Shown piece by piece: positions 37,201 to 52,200 of a DNA stretch of 64,000 nucleotides. The stretch is from Hippopus hippopus. Taxonomy: Eukaryota; Mollusca; Bivalvia; Cardiida; Cardiidae. Position numbers and translations under genes: made by a program. Position 1 is the stretch's first letter; every line of letters begins with the position of its first letter. The DNA lies in NCBI GenBank assembly GCA_946811185.2, contig OX328106.1:46574311-46638310 (forward strand), given 5' to 3'. The notes under the pieces were generated by a model. It ran no database searches. It had not been told where the DNA came from and worked only from the letters and a program-made list of their open reading frames with translations.

Positions 37201-40200
37201 CTCACATAATTTTGTGATAGCATGAAAGAGACTGAAAACAGAAGTCTGAGCCTTTGTGATGGAAAGTCTGTTCATGACAGAGGCAATTTAGATCTAATTT
37301 TAGATGTATGCATGAAATTGAAATATTTAGTCAAACAATGCTGTTTTCAAGGTTGCTGTCTAGGACAATATCTAAACAAAATCGAGCAGTGTAGGTTCAA
37401 AATTAGACTACATATTTTTGGCACTTTAATCCTTATCTACCTGTTTACAAAAGCGTCTGAGGTTGTGTCTGAAAGTGTAAGGGTGTTGATATCATGCCTC
37501 AGCCAATCAGATGGCTTTTTGTAGAAATTTGTGGAGTTAGAATAACAGGCTTATTTATAAGGAGAAAAAAACTATCCATCGCTTTCTTACATATGTTTAG
37601 TTGAACAGTTTCGGTAAAAAAAGACAGAATATGATGAGGAAAACAAATTGTTGAGAGAAAACCTACAATTTAAAAGATTGGATAAATAATAGATTAGTTT
37701 AGTGCAAAGTTGTAAAACATATAGTCATTGTGAATATTTTCATGCAACATTTTATGCTTTGAACCAGGCTATGGATGACAGATTACTTCCCCCACCCACC
37801 ACATCAACTGGTGGTAAAAAGAAGGTATATGATATGTAAAACCAGTCTACTTTTAGTCCTTGACTGGATCTGTCAGAGGCTGCTCTTGTCTTATTGATTA
37901 ATAACAACAGGTTCATTAAATGTATCTGCATGAATTTTTTATATAGTTTAACATATTTTATGTCTGAATCTTATGCAAAACACTTTAAATCCCTACTTAT
38001 TGTTTTATTCATACAAAATTGTATCTAGAATGTTGTGTGCATAAACCACAGTGAAAGAAAGCAGATATTTAATTGCATAAAAAGACTGTTAGAATAAAAA
38101 CATTTGGTCATGTGTAAATCTCTGTTTGTCCCAATCTCTTTAAATTGTCTATTTAGATCCAACAAAAGTTTCTTCCAAGAAATGTTTAGGTCAAATTTAA
38201 CATGATAAATTCCTAGCACCTTTAGTGAACCTGCTTTTTGAGTTACGTAATTACTGAATGCTTATTTCTGTAGATAGATCTATCCACACAAATCAGTAAA
38301 AATGTCTATATAATTATATATTTTCAATCAGCAAGTACTCTTTTCAAAAATGGTCAAAGGAAAGAGAAGAAAAATCAATGTCTTTTTGTTTGATTATATA
38401 TTAAGTGTCACAGTTTGCTTTTTTTTTTTTCTTTCAAAAGTTGTTTATCTACTATCCAGTATTGGAAATTGCACTTTTTTCTGCTTGTGTGGAATAACCA
38501 TGATTTACAGACATCCCTGTGTAAAAGGCCATTGTTCTCTTTCAAAGATTATTGTCTGTAGTCACTGTCTTCTGGTGCAAACTACTGCAGAAGACTTTGA
38601 AAATAACCAACATAATTTAGCGTTTGTTGAATGAGTAAAATGTGGAATATTGTAGCAAAAAGAAAAGGGCATTGTTCTTTTCTAGCATTTTTTCATTATG
38701 CTGCAATGTTTGAAAAGAGAAGTGCTGCTAGATAAATAGTGTCATTTGGTGAGTTAAGGTTAAATTCAAATAATTCAAATTCAATTATTTTAGTCCATCT
38801 TGTACTTTGGGTGGTCTTTTCTGACACTTGTCTTTAGTGCAAATCTCATGAGAAGTATGTTAGACTCAGTTGTATCATTCTAATTGTTAACTCATAGGCT
38901 GCTAGGTGCGACTCACTGACCTTTTGCAAACATTGTAGATCAATATCTGAACTTGGATCTACACTTTCTGATGAGGAGATATTTTTCTCTAAAAAATAAG
39001 TTTGAAGTAGAATTCATGTTTTTACATCGGTTTGAAAGTTTAACGTTTTTAGCAGGATAAGGGTTAATACCGTGACTATGTAATTATTATTTAGACTTTA
39101 ATGTCAGACATTGGTCATCCACGATTGATGTCCATAAAATAGAAATAGATAACAGATTTGTCATAGATAAGCATTTAGTCATCCTTGATGATACTAAGTG
39201 ACAATCTGCTGCAATTTGTGTGGATTGCTCTTGAAGCTATGTAAAAGGAAAAAGAGCTAGCTACTAAAACTGATTGTTTTTTATATTGACAGGTGTGATA
39301 AATACATGTTTAAAAGCATTCATTGATCAGGAAAAAAGAGGAAGTTGAACCCTGTTTGATGAAATTTTGTTTTCTAGAGAAAGCATTGTTCATTGCAAAA
39401 TAAAAATTCAATCTTTGTGTCCAGACCTTTTAATGTTTTCAAAACTAAAATGCTTCTTGGAATAAAAAAGATCTTATGAAAATGCTTAAAAGTGGTCATT
39501 ACATAAATTTTTGTAAGTGTTTTAACCCTTTACCACACGGCAAAATATAAGACCTATTGAAATTGAAAGCATTTGCAGAAGACAATTTCAAAGTGGCTCA
39601 AATGACGCAACTTTTCTTTGATAGGGTAGAAAACTTTGTGGGAAAAGGAGAAAATGCTGGTTACCAGCATTTTCTCCTTTTTCCACAATGTTTTCAAAAG
39701 GCCTCTTCTTCAGGGGCGTCAAAAGGCGTCATTGTGTGGTAAAGGGTTAATAACAGTATGTTTACTGTACTTTGAAGTCTTCACCTTCCCCAGTGTTTTT
39801 TCATCTTTTGAGGAGGGGGTTAGGGGTTTGTTCCTGCATGAACCAGTGGTCAAGTTTTAGGATTTGCAGTCCAGAGGTCCTGGGTGTGATCCTCACTGGA
39901 AGCTCTGAGTATTTAGGGGCAGTATTTTTAGGCAAATCACTTCAGAGCCAAAGCCTTATGTTGAAACTCAGTATACAGGTGAAGAAGTGGGTAGTTGCAT
40001 TAATAAAACTAAATGGTGATGAAAGTTTTGTAAAATACCATACCATGAAAAATACCATCAATTACTTATTTTTTGTTTTTACAGTATGGTACATGTTTCC
40101 ATGAAATAGTCCCAAAATTCCTTAGTTCCCTTGTTACACAAATGAGAAACCTTTGGTGGAGAAAACATCATCTGTATTATGATGTGGAAAACATTGTGAA

Positions 40201-43200
40201 AAAGGAGTAATATATTTACATGATTTGTCTGTTAAGTCATTTATCTAAGCTTGTAATTACCTTTACTTTTACTTGTAAAATTTTTATCATGTCTTTCATT
40301 ATATAGGTCCCCCCCTTAAAAAATGCAAGATAATTTAGTTTCAAGCATTTCCATGACAATACCATATTTTCATGACCTCGAAAAAGACGACTTTGAAAAA
40401 TCATATTAAAAAAATGAAAATGCTAGCAGCTAGTATTTTGTCCTTTTCCCAAATTGTTTTCTATCCTTTAAAAGATAGATCTAAATATTTGAGGCACATT
40501 TAGTAAGTTGTCTGCAAAGGCTTTCAATACGGAGAAGTCTAAACTTGTCTTGTTTCAAAAAAAAAAAAAGGTAAATCACAGACTAACCTTCTGTGCACTC
40601 TAGAGGTCACATTTTCTGTCCAACGTGTGGTCAAAATGTATGATTTATATGTCTTAGCAGTTGCTATGTAAAAGTTATACATGTATATGCTACACTATAT
40701 CCATGAACTGTAATGAGATAGTTGTCATTATTTCATACTTATAAATTTTTGGCCCAAATATATGTGTCCTACATGGCCAAAACAGACATGATGGATAAAA
40801 ATCTGTATCTACATAGTGTCAAATACAGTTCCAAAAATGGTATGACACTTTCAGGTTTTGTTTTGATTTGTCTGGTCAAAATACAAAATGCTAAAATACT
40901 CCTCTGCCATCCATAAGAAAAGGTTTTTACTATCTACACAAGTGTTTTTGTTTTTCATTGCTTACATTTACAAATGAAATTGTAGGAAATTGCAATATTT
41001 TGTTGTTAAATTTTGTAGGTATTAAATAAAAGTAATATTATAATAAAGTAACTTTCCAAGGACTTGAATTTGCTTCTGGTTATGTGCTTCTGGTTGTGTA
41101 TGAAAATATTGACATTTTGCTTAGCCTTCTGTCTCTCACAATACCAAATTTTCATACCAGCATTTTCTCTTTTCAAGAGCTTTCATCCAAAGGGCTGTTT
41201 AAATATGGAATTGTTTATTAAAGGATTCAATGGTGACTGATGGGAAGTGTTTAGGTCTGGATTAGTAATACCCTTTAATGCTAGTTGGAACTTGAAAGAG
41301 CTGAAACAATAAGCAAGAAATTATACTTAAGTAAAGATTAGAATACTTTTTTACATTCAGAATTGTTTTCATCTTTCTATAAGTTTTGTTTTATGTCTTT
41401 TGTAAGCAATTTTTTCTCTCTCATTCTGTCTTGTTAAAGTTGGAATGCAATTAAACATAAATATTAGTGGTTTAGACTTATAGAAACATCTGTTTGTTTC
41501 TTTGCCATAAAATACTCATTGTATCAAAAAGAAACTTCAACAAAATCTGGTGTCCATAGAGCACAAGAACAACCATGTAATCATGTACTTTAGCTAGAAT
41601 TTGGTGTTGGGACTGTCCACTGTATTTATTCATTAACATGATACATGTATCTCAAAGAATCAGTGTCACCTTTCTTTTACCATAGTAAAGGTTGAAGTGT
41701 TCCAATAATGGTTTGTTTTGTGAGTTAAGTTGATGGTGTTATAACTTTTCATCATATCTTTTTCTAATGTTCTAAAAAATTTTAAGTTCTACCATGTAAT
41801 AAATTGTAGGATTTAAATGATTCGGAATAATATTTGAATTTTGGCAAAGACATTGAATTATTTTGAATATATTAAACAACTGAATTTACAGGAACCCACC
41901 AATTTTACATCAAAACTTTTCAGATGACCTGTTGACAACAGTTATCAAAAACAGTCTGTCTTACAACTTTAACGTATAGTGTATTTTCTTGTCAGCTACA
42001 TGTACTTCTTTTGCAGCTTTTGTGTCTTTAATGCCTTAAATGTCAAATAGCATTTCTTCCTTTTACCACAATATTTCACAAGTTGGGTCTGCTGCAAGAC
42101 AATACATTTGTTTCAGGAGATAAGTGGTTAAAGGTTTTTCTGTGTTATAAGTGGTATGCATGTTTGTGTTTCGAAACTGTTTGAAATTTTAACACTGTGG
42201 TGTTTTACTAATATTTTGTAGGCTCGTAAAGAAATGATTGAACAAGTACAAAAACCTGCCCCAACCACTGCGGTAAGTAGTAAGCAAGTTCAAAACTCAA
42301 TTATACAATATTTAGATTTCTACCAATTACACTACATTGATAATGTTTGTCAACTGCACATAAGTATAGGATAAAGAAAGTTGTTGTATTATATGAAATT
42401 TTTGAGATTCAAACATATCTTTTCATAGACAAAAACATAAAAAAGGATCAAACATGGTTTTCATTTAGGGAAAGCAAAGTATTGCTGTAATGGGGAAAGG
42501 TGTCCAATTTGAGCAACCTCTAGTTTTTTATAGTGACTTTAAAAGTTTGTGAAGTGAGTTTACATTTGAATAGAATGATCAGAGAATTCAAAACACACTT
42601 ACAAATTACACATGAAAGAAGGAGTATACCTCTTTCAACAAAGTTGTAACAGATCGAATTAAAAATATTTTTGAAAAACATACATTTTTGACATGAAAAA
42701 GTTGACCTGTATAGAAATAAGTTGTGCTGTTATTTGATAGGATAAAACCATATGATATTTAAAAAAGTTATATAGGTCACGAAGGTTCAATTGAAAAAGA
42801 TGCAAGATCTACTTTTTGTTTCCTTATTCTCAGATTGATGTTATGTAATCTTGCATATTGAGCAGTAGACAAATAGATGAATTGCAATTCTTTATTATAA
42901 AACTTTGAGCATATCATATAGATGACCTTTTTCTTTTTATATATAAAACAGCTGTATGTAACATCATTACAACATCAGCAGTTGGCAGATAAATATGGTT
43001 GGAGAAATATTTTTGCTGTGAGAACAATGCTTCCAACCCCTGCCACTCCTTCTGAAAATTTGTACTTCCCAGATATGTTATCAAAGTCTATATTTGTATT
43101 GTAAAAAAGCCCAATACCGTAAAAACCTGTGTTGTAGAACAAACACATGAGTGAAAGTTACAATGGTTATTGTCTTACATTACTATATCAGTTGTCTGAG

Positions 43201-46200
43201 TATTAACCAAAACAATTATTTGTATTGTTTATGAATTGATGGCCATAGCACAGGTCGAGCAATTAAATCTCACGTCAAAAAGAAATGAAAAACAAAAATG
43301 GTCAAATTATCATGATATATGTGTAAAAGTCACTAGAAATTCCATAAAGAAAGCAGATTGCTGGTGGACTGTTTTCAAAAAATAAACAAATAAAGGTATT
43401 AGCCATTATCATCAAGGTTTTGCTGTACGTGTATCTGCATTAATACCAGTATCATTGGCCAGGTATTGCCAAGCAAGTGCAATACTTATATCTATAATGG
43501 CTTTAGTATAGTCCATTTGGTTTGTATAAAAAATAACATTTTGATCAAATGGAACAACTCCTTCAATATTCTTTGTTACAATATTAATGCATTATTTATA
43601 AAAACCATGCAGAAATCAAATTTTACACAGCTTTTCATTTTCAATTTCATGCTTTTTGCTATCAAACTCTATAGTAATATTTTAGAATTTTTATGGTAGA
43701 TCATAGCCACAGAGGAATGGCAGACAGTTGGAGAACAGTCATAAACAATAACAAAACATAGTAAAATCATATGTCCTTGTCGTTATCTCATTCATATTTA
43801 GATTCAGTAGTAACCTTATGTACACAACTAGCATGACAATACAAACAAACATGTTAATTTCATTTCTATAATGCTTATCTATAAGGCCATAGAAATGGAA
43901 TTTTTTTAGTATGGATACATCTTTATAAATTTTTGTACCTTTTAAACTATAGCAAGTTTATCAATTTTCCTAACTGTAATGATGTGCTACAATCATTATC
44001 CATAATTTAGGGGATTGATAATATTATTCCTGAAAGAAAACAAAGAAGGTATTTACATGTACCTATTGAAATCAATTTCTGTGTTTCCGAGAATGTTTCT
44101 TGAAGGTGGCTGAATTCAAATAATTGAAAATGTGTCTGTGTAGCTAAGACCCGGTAGCTCAATTTGTACAGGGCAGGACTTGAGAGCAGGGGGTCACTGG
44201 TTCGATCCCCGGCTTGCCCAATTTCTTCCAAATGATTGATTATAGTCATTGCTACAGGATTAATTCCTCTCTCACCGCTGACCATTGCATCAATAATGGT
44301 TATGCGAGAAAGCAGCCAGTAGCTTGGGAAGAAAACTGTGGGGAGTACTCGTTAAAAGAAATTCCAGGAAAGCATGAATAGATGTACTGGCTGCCACAAC
44401 ATAACTGATATGATGTTGAAAATGGCGTTTAACTCTATACAATCAATCATTGTTTCTGTGCAAGGATTTGTGATCATGAACCTAGTTTTTTAGTAAGCTT
44501 GGTCTCATATGTAAATGTTTTCAAATTGACCATGAGACAGTATGCTGTTGAATTTGTTGCACTCTCTCCGCCATTTTCAGATGTCAAAATCAACATTGAG
44601 TGTAATGGACAAAATCATCAAAGTAAAATTTTAGATTCCTAAAGTATTTTTCTCTTGTTGATTTTGTAAAATAATCAGATAGGTACAAAGAAGTTTCCCA
44701 AAACAAATTTTTTATAGATGATTTTGAACCAAATGTTTAAGAAATAATCTTCTCTCTATCGTGGTTTATCATTCAATAAACCATGCTTGTGAGTTATGAG
44801 GCCAATAAATAATCCACGAGGGCAATAGCCCAAGTGGTTTATCTATTGCGCCTCATAACTCACAATGTAGTTTATTGAACGATAAACCACGATAGAAAGA
44901 AGATTACTTCGATTCTAACATGACCAACTCTTAATCAAAGGAAAACAAGTTTATACTTAATGTAAAAACGCAGATGCAGATTATATTTCCTTGAATAAAC
45001 AATGGCTGTTCCACTTACTTACTAAAGCAAAACCCCACTGCCCAGTCGGTAAATATGAAAAGAATCAAAATTTCAATAAAACTTTTAGCATCAAATACAA
45101 CATAAAAAACTTCACCATTTTACTGTTTTAGGGTATTCCTATTATATGTTCTGCCGAGCCCCGGTTGCTCAGTTGGTAGCGTGCAGGACTTGAGAACACA
45201 GGGTCCAGGGTTCGATCCCTGGCTAGGACCCCTGGCTCGGCCAATTTCTTTCCGAGGATTGATGATAGTCACCGTGACAGGATTCATTCCTCTCCCACCC
45301 CAGACCTTTGTTTCGATGATGATTATGTGGGAAAGCAACCAGTGGCTTGGAAAGAAAATTGTGCGGAGTACTGGTAAAAGAGACTCCAGGAAAGCATGGA
45401 TAGATGCACTGGCCGCCGCGATATAACTGAAATAATGTTGAAAACGGCGTTAAACACCATACAGTCAATCAATATTATATGTTCTCCCTTTCAAATGACA
45501 AAGAAGAATGAATGTTTTGTCAAGCATTATAGATCGCAGTTGCTTCGAATGCTCATAATATTATTTCACCCACTCCCAATCCCATTTCCAATGCCACACT
45601 GGTCAATTTTGAACTAACTTTCAATTTGACAAGACACTTGATTTAAATATGTTTACTGATTACATTTCAAATAGTTCCATCATTGTCAGTTTTTATCAAA
45701 ATTAGTTAATATTGGTAAATCCTTGGTCAAGGAGTGGAAAATGATGATTTGTTTATGTCGAGTGACTTTCATTGATAAAATATTGGAGGGCGAATACATG
45801 AAACAGCCACAGGCGACTTACTTTATACAGAATGATGTCACTCTATATAGAATGACATAGATTTTACCATGCTTTCATTGCACTGTGTTTATAGAGCCAA
45901 ATTCACATATCATGTTAGAATAATGTTTATACCAGCCAATTGGACTATAATTAATAGATTCCAATTCATCACTCAAAATACATCAGTTATAATTAAACAA
46001 ATCGTTCAAGCAAATAAAGATCACTTTAAAGCAAAAACTGAAAGTTAAGGGATTTATTTCCAAAATGTGAATTATGTTTATTACAACTGTAAATTCCTGC
46101 CATACTATCATAACGATTGTCTTTTGTTGTAGATGTTCATAAGTATGCTTCAACAACTAAAGTTGAAATTTCTTGTAAGGCTATCATGGATCTTGTTACA

Positions 46201-49200
46201 GTTTTAGTTTTGTTATGAATATTTCAAAGTTGTAACTTAATGGTTGCATTCATTCTCCTTCAAAGCATAATAAGGAACTTAAAAAAGAACAAATGAGTTA
46301 GATGTTTTTTTTTTGAGAAGTTTCTTTAAGGAATTAGCTGGCTAACTGGTCTGAAATTCAACCAGATTTTGCCCAAAGAATGTATTTTTGCAAACAACAA
46401 ATTAAGTATGACTCAAAAGATGGGATTTGATTTATTATAGGTTAAAGAAAATGGGTAAATGAAGAAAGGCTGGTTACCAGCATTTTCTTTTTTTCCCATT
46501 ATGTCTTCAAAAGCCTCTTTCTTCAGGCATGTTAAAACATGTGCTTGTTTGGTAAAGGGTTTTTGGTTACTTTTAAGTTTTAACTGGCCTTTCAACGTCA
46601 AAGATGGGTTGGATATGTATGCAATTTTTAATATTTGACAAACAGTGCTTGTTTACAATTTTGTGGAAAGTATCTCTGTCTAAAATCTCATAATTTACTT
46701 TCATTTGTATAATGCTTTTTTTCTTTGATGTCTTTAAAGACTGAGTCATCCTCCTTTGAAGAAAATGCAACACAAAGTCAGGCAATCATGAGTGTAATAA
46801 CGGTAAAACAAAGTAACTGTTCTATATATGTTCACGGCTGAAAAATGCATGCATGGCTATTTCTGTCACTTTTCAAAAGGTATATTTGAAAATGAAATTG
46901 AGTACTAAATGATTTCTTTACAAAAATGGGGGATATTCAATTGTTTAACCATAAAATTTGTTAAATTTCCAAACTGTATCTTTTTGTTTGCTGTTCCTTG
47001 ATTTTATTTGGAACTCATTTGTTTGTGTTCAATTGAAATGCTTAAATGTCAGTTTACATTATCATTGTTACCACATTTGATAGACGTGCACTTGGCATTA
47101 TATCATTATACTTCAAAAAATTGTCAAGTTAAATATCACAATAAACTGTCTTTGCAACTAGTGACAATTAAATATTGCAGTGGGCATCATTATGTATTGT
47201 TACAATCAACACTTTGTGTATTTGAATGTTTTATCTTTGTAAGAAGTGATGATCATCATGTTACAATGTTACAACTTATAATATAGAACTTGTACATTTA
47301 TTACACAATGCATGTTTGTGCTTCACATTCATTTCATAACCAGATAACTATGCAACCAGTGGTAAGTCATATTTGGCATTCCGACATTTGCGTAAAGTGT
47401 CATCTCGGATCAACCTGCGCAGTCTGCGCAGTCTAATTCGAGACGACACTTTCCGTTTTTATGTAATTCTGTGTTTTGTGCAAGTCTGCTGTAGGACAAA
47501 ATCGAATGTAGTCATAAAGTGTCGTCTTGGATCAGTTTGCACGGACTGCGCAGGCTGATCAGCAACAACACTTTACGCAGATGTCCGAATGCTCCTTTTT
47601 GCGTGTTGAAGGCCATTCAGCCACATTGATGTGTCTTTAACTCTTTACCGAATGATAAATTTTACACTGGACTAAAATGAAAGCATATGCAGACTATAAA
47701 TTAGATGCAGCTCAAAAGATGATTTCTTTCTTTACATAGGGAGAAAACATTGTTCGAAAAGGAGAAAATGCTGGTTACCAGCATTTTCTCCTTTTCCAAG
47801 ACTGTTTTCAAAAGCGTCTCTTCTTACAGTGGTTAAATCTTTGAGATTGTGTGGTAAAGGGTTAAATGAAAGAAAATTCAATGTCACTAGCATATGTCAC
47901 TGATCATTGGTTAATTATGGTTGCTGTACCCTGCACAAGTCATTTCATAGATATTTTAAATTTCTGTGTACAGTTTTTCTGTGAAGCAAGGCTATTCATA
48001 AAGCCATGAAAGCAAGTAGATCTGAGAAAAATACATTTTTTATATAGCATATTCTGATGGTTTTTTTTTTTTTAAACTTTTATAAATTATGTTGACATAT
48101 TATTGTAGATTTGAAACCATTCTTATGTATGCCTGCATAATTATAGATAAGATGAAATGCAAGATCTTGAAAACTGTAAAGCTATTTAAATTTCTTCTCT
48201 TTATTTTTCTACTTGAGCATGCTTTTAAATTAGAATCTGATTTTAAATTAATGGTTTTCTTTAAATCATGTAAAATGGAATGTTTTTTACCTCATTTAAT
48301 CCTTTGTTAAAAATTTGAGCTTTTTTGAAAACCCTCATATGTATTCTAGGGACAGGCGCTATGCTTTGAAATTATAGTTGTGCATTGTTCCATTTAATTT
48401 GCACTTTTAGATTTAGGACTTTTTGAAGTACATTCTTTGATGATTTTTTTTTCTTATATATATACACCAACAGATTCTTTTTTAAACATAGGATGATGAA
48501 CTTGGTGAAGGAGATGATGATGATGGAAAGGAACAACCATCCACCACTGGTAGTTTAGGTAAGTTCTTTAGATCCCACCCACAATGGAATATTGTATGCA
48601 AATTTATTGAATTAAACAGTAAAGGCTTTTTTTTTGGTTCTCTGAATAACAGATGTCTTAATTTTTTGTCCTCATGTTTAAACAGTGTTTTTATCTTAAT
48701 GTAAAGATGTAACTCAATCAGGATTTTTATCGCTGTGTGTGTGTGTATGTGATATGATTAGTTTGCCATTCCTAGGCTAGCAAACAGCAAAATGACCTAC
48801 ATGTAATTTTTGTTTTGATATTTGTAATAAATTTTACTGGCAAGGAAGTATAAAATCTGATGGTTAAGCACTCAATAAGCACTGAAGAAATTGAATTGAC
48901 TATTTTTGGTAAAAATCCTAAATATTGTGTTTCCAAGACTGTGTTGAGAAGAATACCTTTTGAAATATCAGAGAGTGTAGATCCAGGTTGTGACTCCACA
49001 TTTTGTGTCGTTAGACTTTGAGTCACGCTCTTAACAAACATAGCTTAAGTTGTGCTTAGCTGCACAAAATCTGTAAAATCGGACAGAAGTAACTTACAAG
49101 GAACCTATAGCAGTTTCAATTTCAGTTTTATTAGAACTCTCACAGGTGATCATTCATTAACTTTTTTGATTGTAAATTTTATTATCAATATACAATTAGT

Positions 49201-52200
49201 AAGCTTTTTTCACGATTTAAGTTTTGCATTTTACACTGTTAAAGGATAAATCACCTGCTGAAGCTTTACATTATTTAATTTGTATATACATGTACTAACT
49301 TTTATGCAAAATTGTTAAGACTGTTCATTGTTCCCTTTATCAGGACTGTATCACTGATTTAAATTTCTTCAAAGGAAGGGGTTTAGAGGCACAGAACTGA
49401 AAGGGGACTGCACTGTCAGGTCTAATAATATATGTTCACATTACTCTACAAGTTATTTTAACAGACTTATATGTGGACAATTAAGTATTATATTATGTTT
49501 GTATTATATTTTAATAAAGAATCTGACTTAATAGGTAAAAAACACAGATTTTTACACCCCTATTTATAAACAATCACAGAAAAATATTATACTTTGGTTG
49601 ATATGTTAGTATGTGTCTTATGTTACACTAATTTCCACAAGTTCAAGTTACATATATATTTAAATAATGATATTAAAAACAGTTTTATGAACAAACAATT
49701 TGATACATTACATGTATGATACTAGATAGTTCATTTGGTATTATTACAAAAAAACTTTAACTGAAGTCTTTATGAGCTCTGCTCAGACAGCAGGATATTC
49801 TAGTAGGACCAGTTTGTAGCCATTAGAAACAAATTTGCAGATGATTCAGCCACCCTTTTTGCAAAGTATTGATAAATGAAATGAATTCTTCTTTAGTACA
49901 TACATGTCAGAAAAGTAGTCAGTGGCTTGAAAAGAAAGTTGTGTCAGTACCAGGGTGAGAAAGCTAAGAAACACATGCATAGGTGCACAAACTGCTATGA
50001 TATGACCAAAGCTGTTAAAATGGCATTAAATTCCAGCACGAACAAACTCTGTCATACACAAATGTATGTGAAAAGATTGTGGCTAATGGACTTATTGCTT
50101 ATCAGTTGTCACAAGCAGTTTTTCTTTTGCCACAATTTTATTTCTGTTCTTTAAAAATCATCTCCTGCAAGAGAAAAAAGTCATGTATGAGGGCTTTAAG
50201 TGTTGAAGACATCAGGAAAAATACTGACACAAATGTGAAATACTTAAAGGTGAGTCCATACAAGTGTGTTTTCAAGGTATGGATCATAGAAATGTTAAAT
50301 TTTAATTACTGTTTTGATAAAACTAGAGTTCGTAATCTTTTTCAAGTCAAATGTCTGTATTTTGATTCAAAACTATTGAAACCAATGTAAAATATAGAGT
50401 TAGGTTTAAGACAAGCATGTATGATGTCAGTGAAGAGCTGAACTGTAAACCCAATAAAACCAAATGAGCTATGATATCTTCTTAACGCTGCATGCTTTAT
50501 TTAAAGGCTCAATAGTGACCAACAAAAAAATCAATGCAGGTGTTGAACTGGATTTAATTTTAAATCATACCATTTAAAAGTATGGAAAATATTGTGAAGA
50601 TGACAATCTGTTATTGTGTTGTCGGCCCAAGTGTTAGTCACTGATAGAAAAATGGAATTTTAAAATCAGGCGAAAAGTAAACAAAAGAGAGTGACCTGGC
50701 AGGTTTAAAACTACTTTTGAAATAAACTTCTCTGCCACCGACTAACACTGGGACCAGCTGTACAATAACAGATTGTTATCTTCACAATAATTTCCATACT
50801 TTTAAATGGTATGATTTGAATTTAAATGCATTTTAACACCTGCTTTGTTTACTTTTTGCAACTATTGTTTCTTAAAAGTCAAATTCTAACCCTTTGGAAC
50901 AAGTACCAAAATATTGCAGTGTCATGGTTGTTTTCTCAAGAAAATTTGAACAGTAAGGGTCAAAGTTCAACCTGTACATGCTGTACATTATGATCATGAT
51001 CTCATCTGTTCACAAAAGTTAAGAAATATGAAGTTACTAGGCAGGTAAAGGTTAATACTTGTTTCTAAAATACAATATTATTTTAACATATCACCAATCA
51101 TTTAAGTCTCAAAGAAATTCTCACACAGCTTCCATTTTACTAATCTAAATAAATAACTATTTATATGTTCCTCATTATAAACAAATTTTCCATTGGACTT
51201 TCACAGTTATGATATTACTATACTGAGAACATTATTTGCCATATTCTAAATTTATGTATTATGTATCACAACCTCTGAGGTCCTTTCGGAAGAGAATATA
51301 CCCAGGTCAGCTAGATCATCCTTGCAGTCTGGTCCATGTTCTTTGAATCCAAAATCATTGCTGAAGGGGCTCATTTCTTTAATTTTTTTTCTTTTCATAA
51401 TTTCTTGTAAAACACTGATGAATACTTCGAAAAAGTATAAAAGCAATGGATGGTTACATTTTGTTAAAACATTAATAATGGCATTGTGGTTTGGCAATAA
51501 AGAACTTCATTTATTTAATTGGACCAGATAGTAATGACCTCCTTACACATTTCTGAAAACCATCATACATAATCAGGGCATTTAATTGCTCATAGGACAT
51601 TCCCACTGCCTATGTAAAATTTGTAAAAATCTACATGTACCAATCCTTTTCGTATAATTTTCTTTCTAATTCATTGATGGTTTAATTATTTCAGCAATAA
51701 AACATTTTTGAAGTTTGTTGTAATCATAGAAATCAATCAAATATTGCAATTATTTGGAGTGAAATAGCAAGGCATACGCACATACAGAAATGCAAAACAT
51801 CAAAATTCCCCTGCATACTTTTCATTGAAAAACTAGATAATAAAAAAATAATTTACAAAAGGTCAAACCCATTTATTGAAATTATGCAGATTTTTTTTCA
51901 TGTAAAAATGCAAAGCTGATTTTTGAAGTTCAAAAATGCCTAAATTTGTTTTCTTCACAGGGTCTTTGTCCCCCGACACCCTTTCACATATACACAAGTT
52001 CCAAAAAGGCCCAGGTGCACCCCTGATTTGCAAACCCTCAGTAAATCAGAAAGAAGTGTTAAAAAAGAGAATAGTTAATGTTTTTTTTCCTTAAAGCAAA
52101 ATATACCTTTTTTTTTTAATTTTTGGTCAGAATTTTGCAAAGATTTTTCATGCCAAATGACAGGCATCAGTTATATGGGATTGCAGTCAAATAGGGAGGA

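Noticed and set aside
37222..37524. 100-codon plus frame
   Set aside because: No similarity I can recognise and no fitting splice signals; it overlaps a weak palindromic remnant.
44146..44220. Possible functional tRNA gene
   Set aside because: A and B boxes are present, but the acceptor stem does not close and the sequence continues into a SINE body with tail; the same holds at 45155.
45120..45468. 72-81-codon frames on both strands
   Set aside because: Translation of the SINE head and body.
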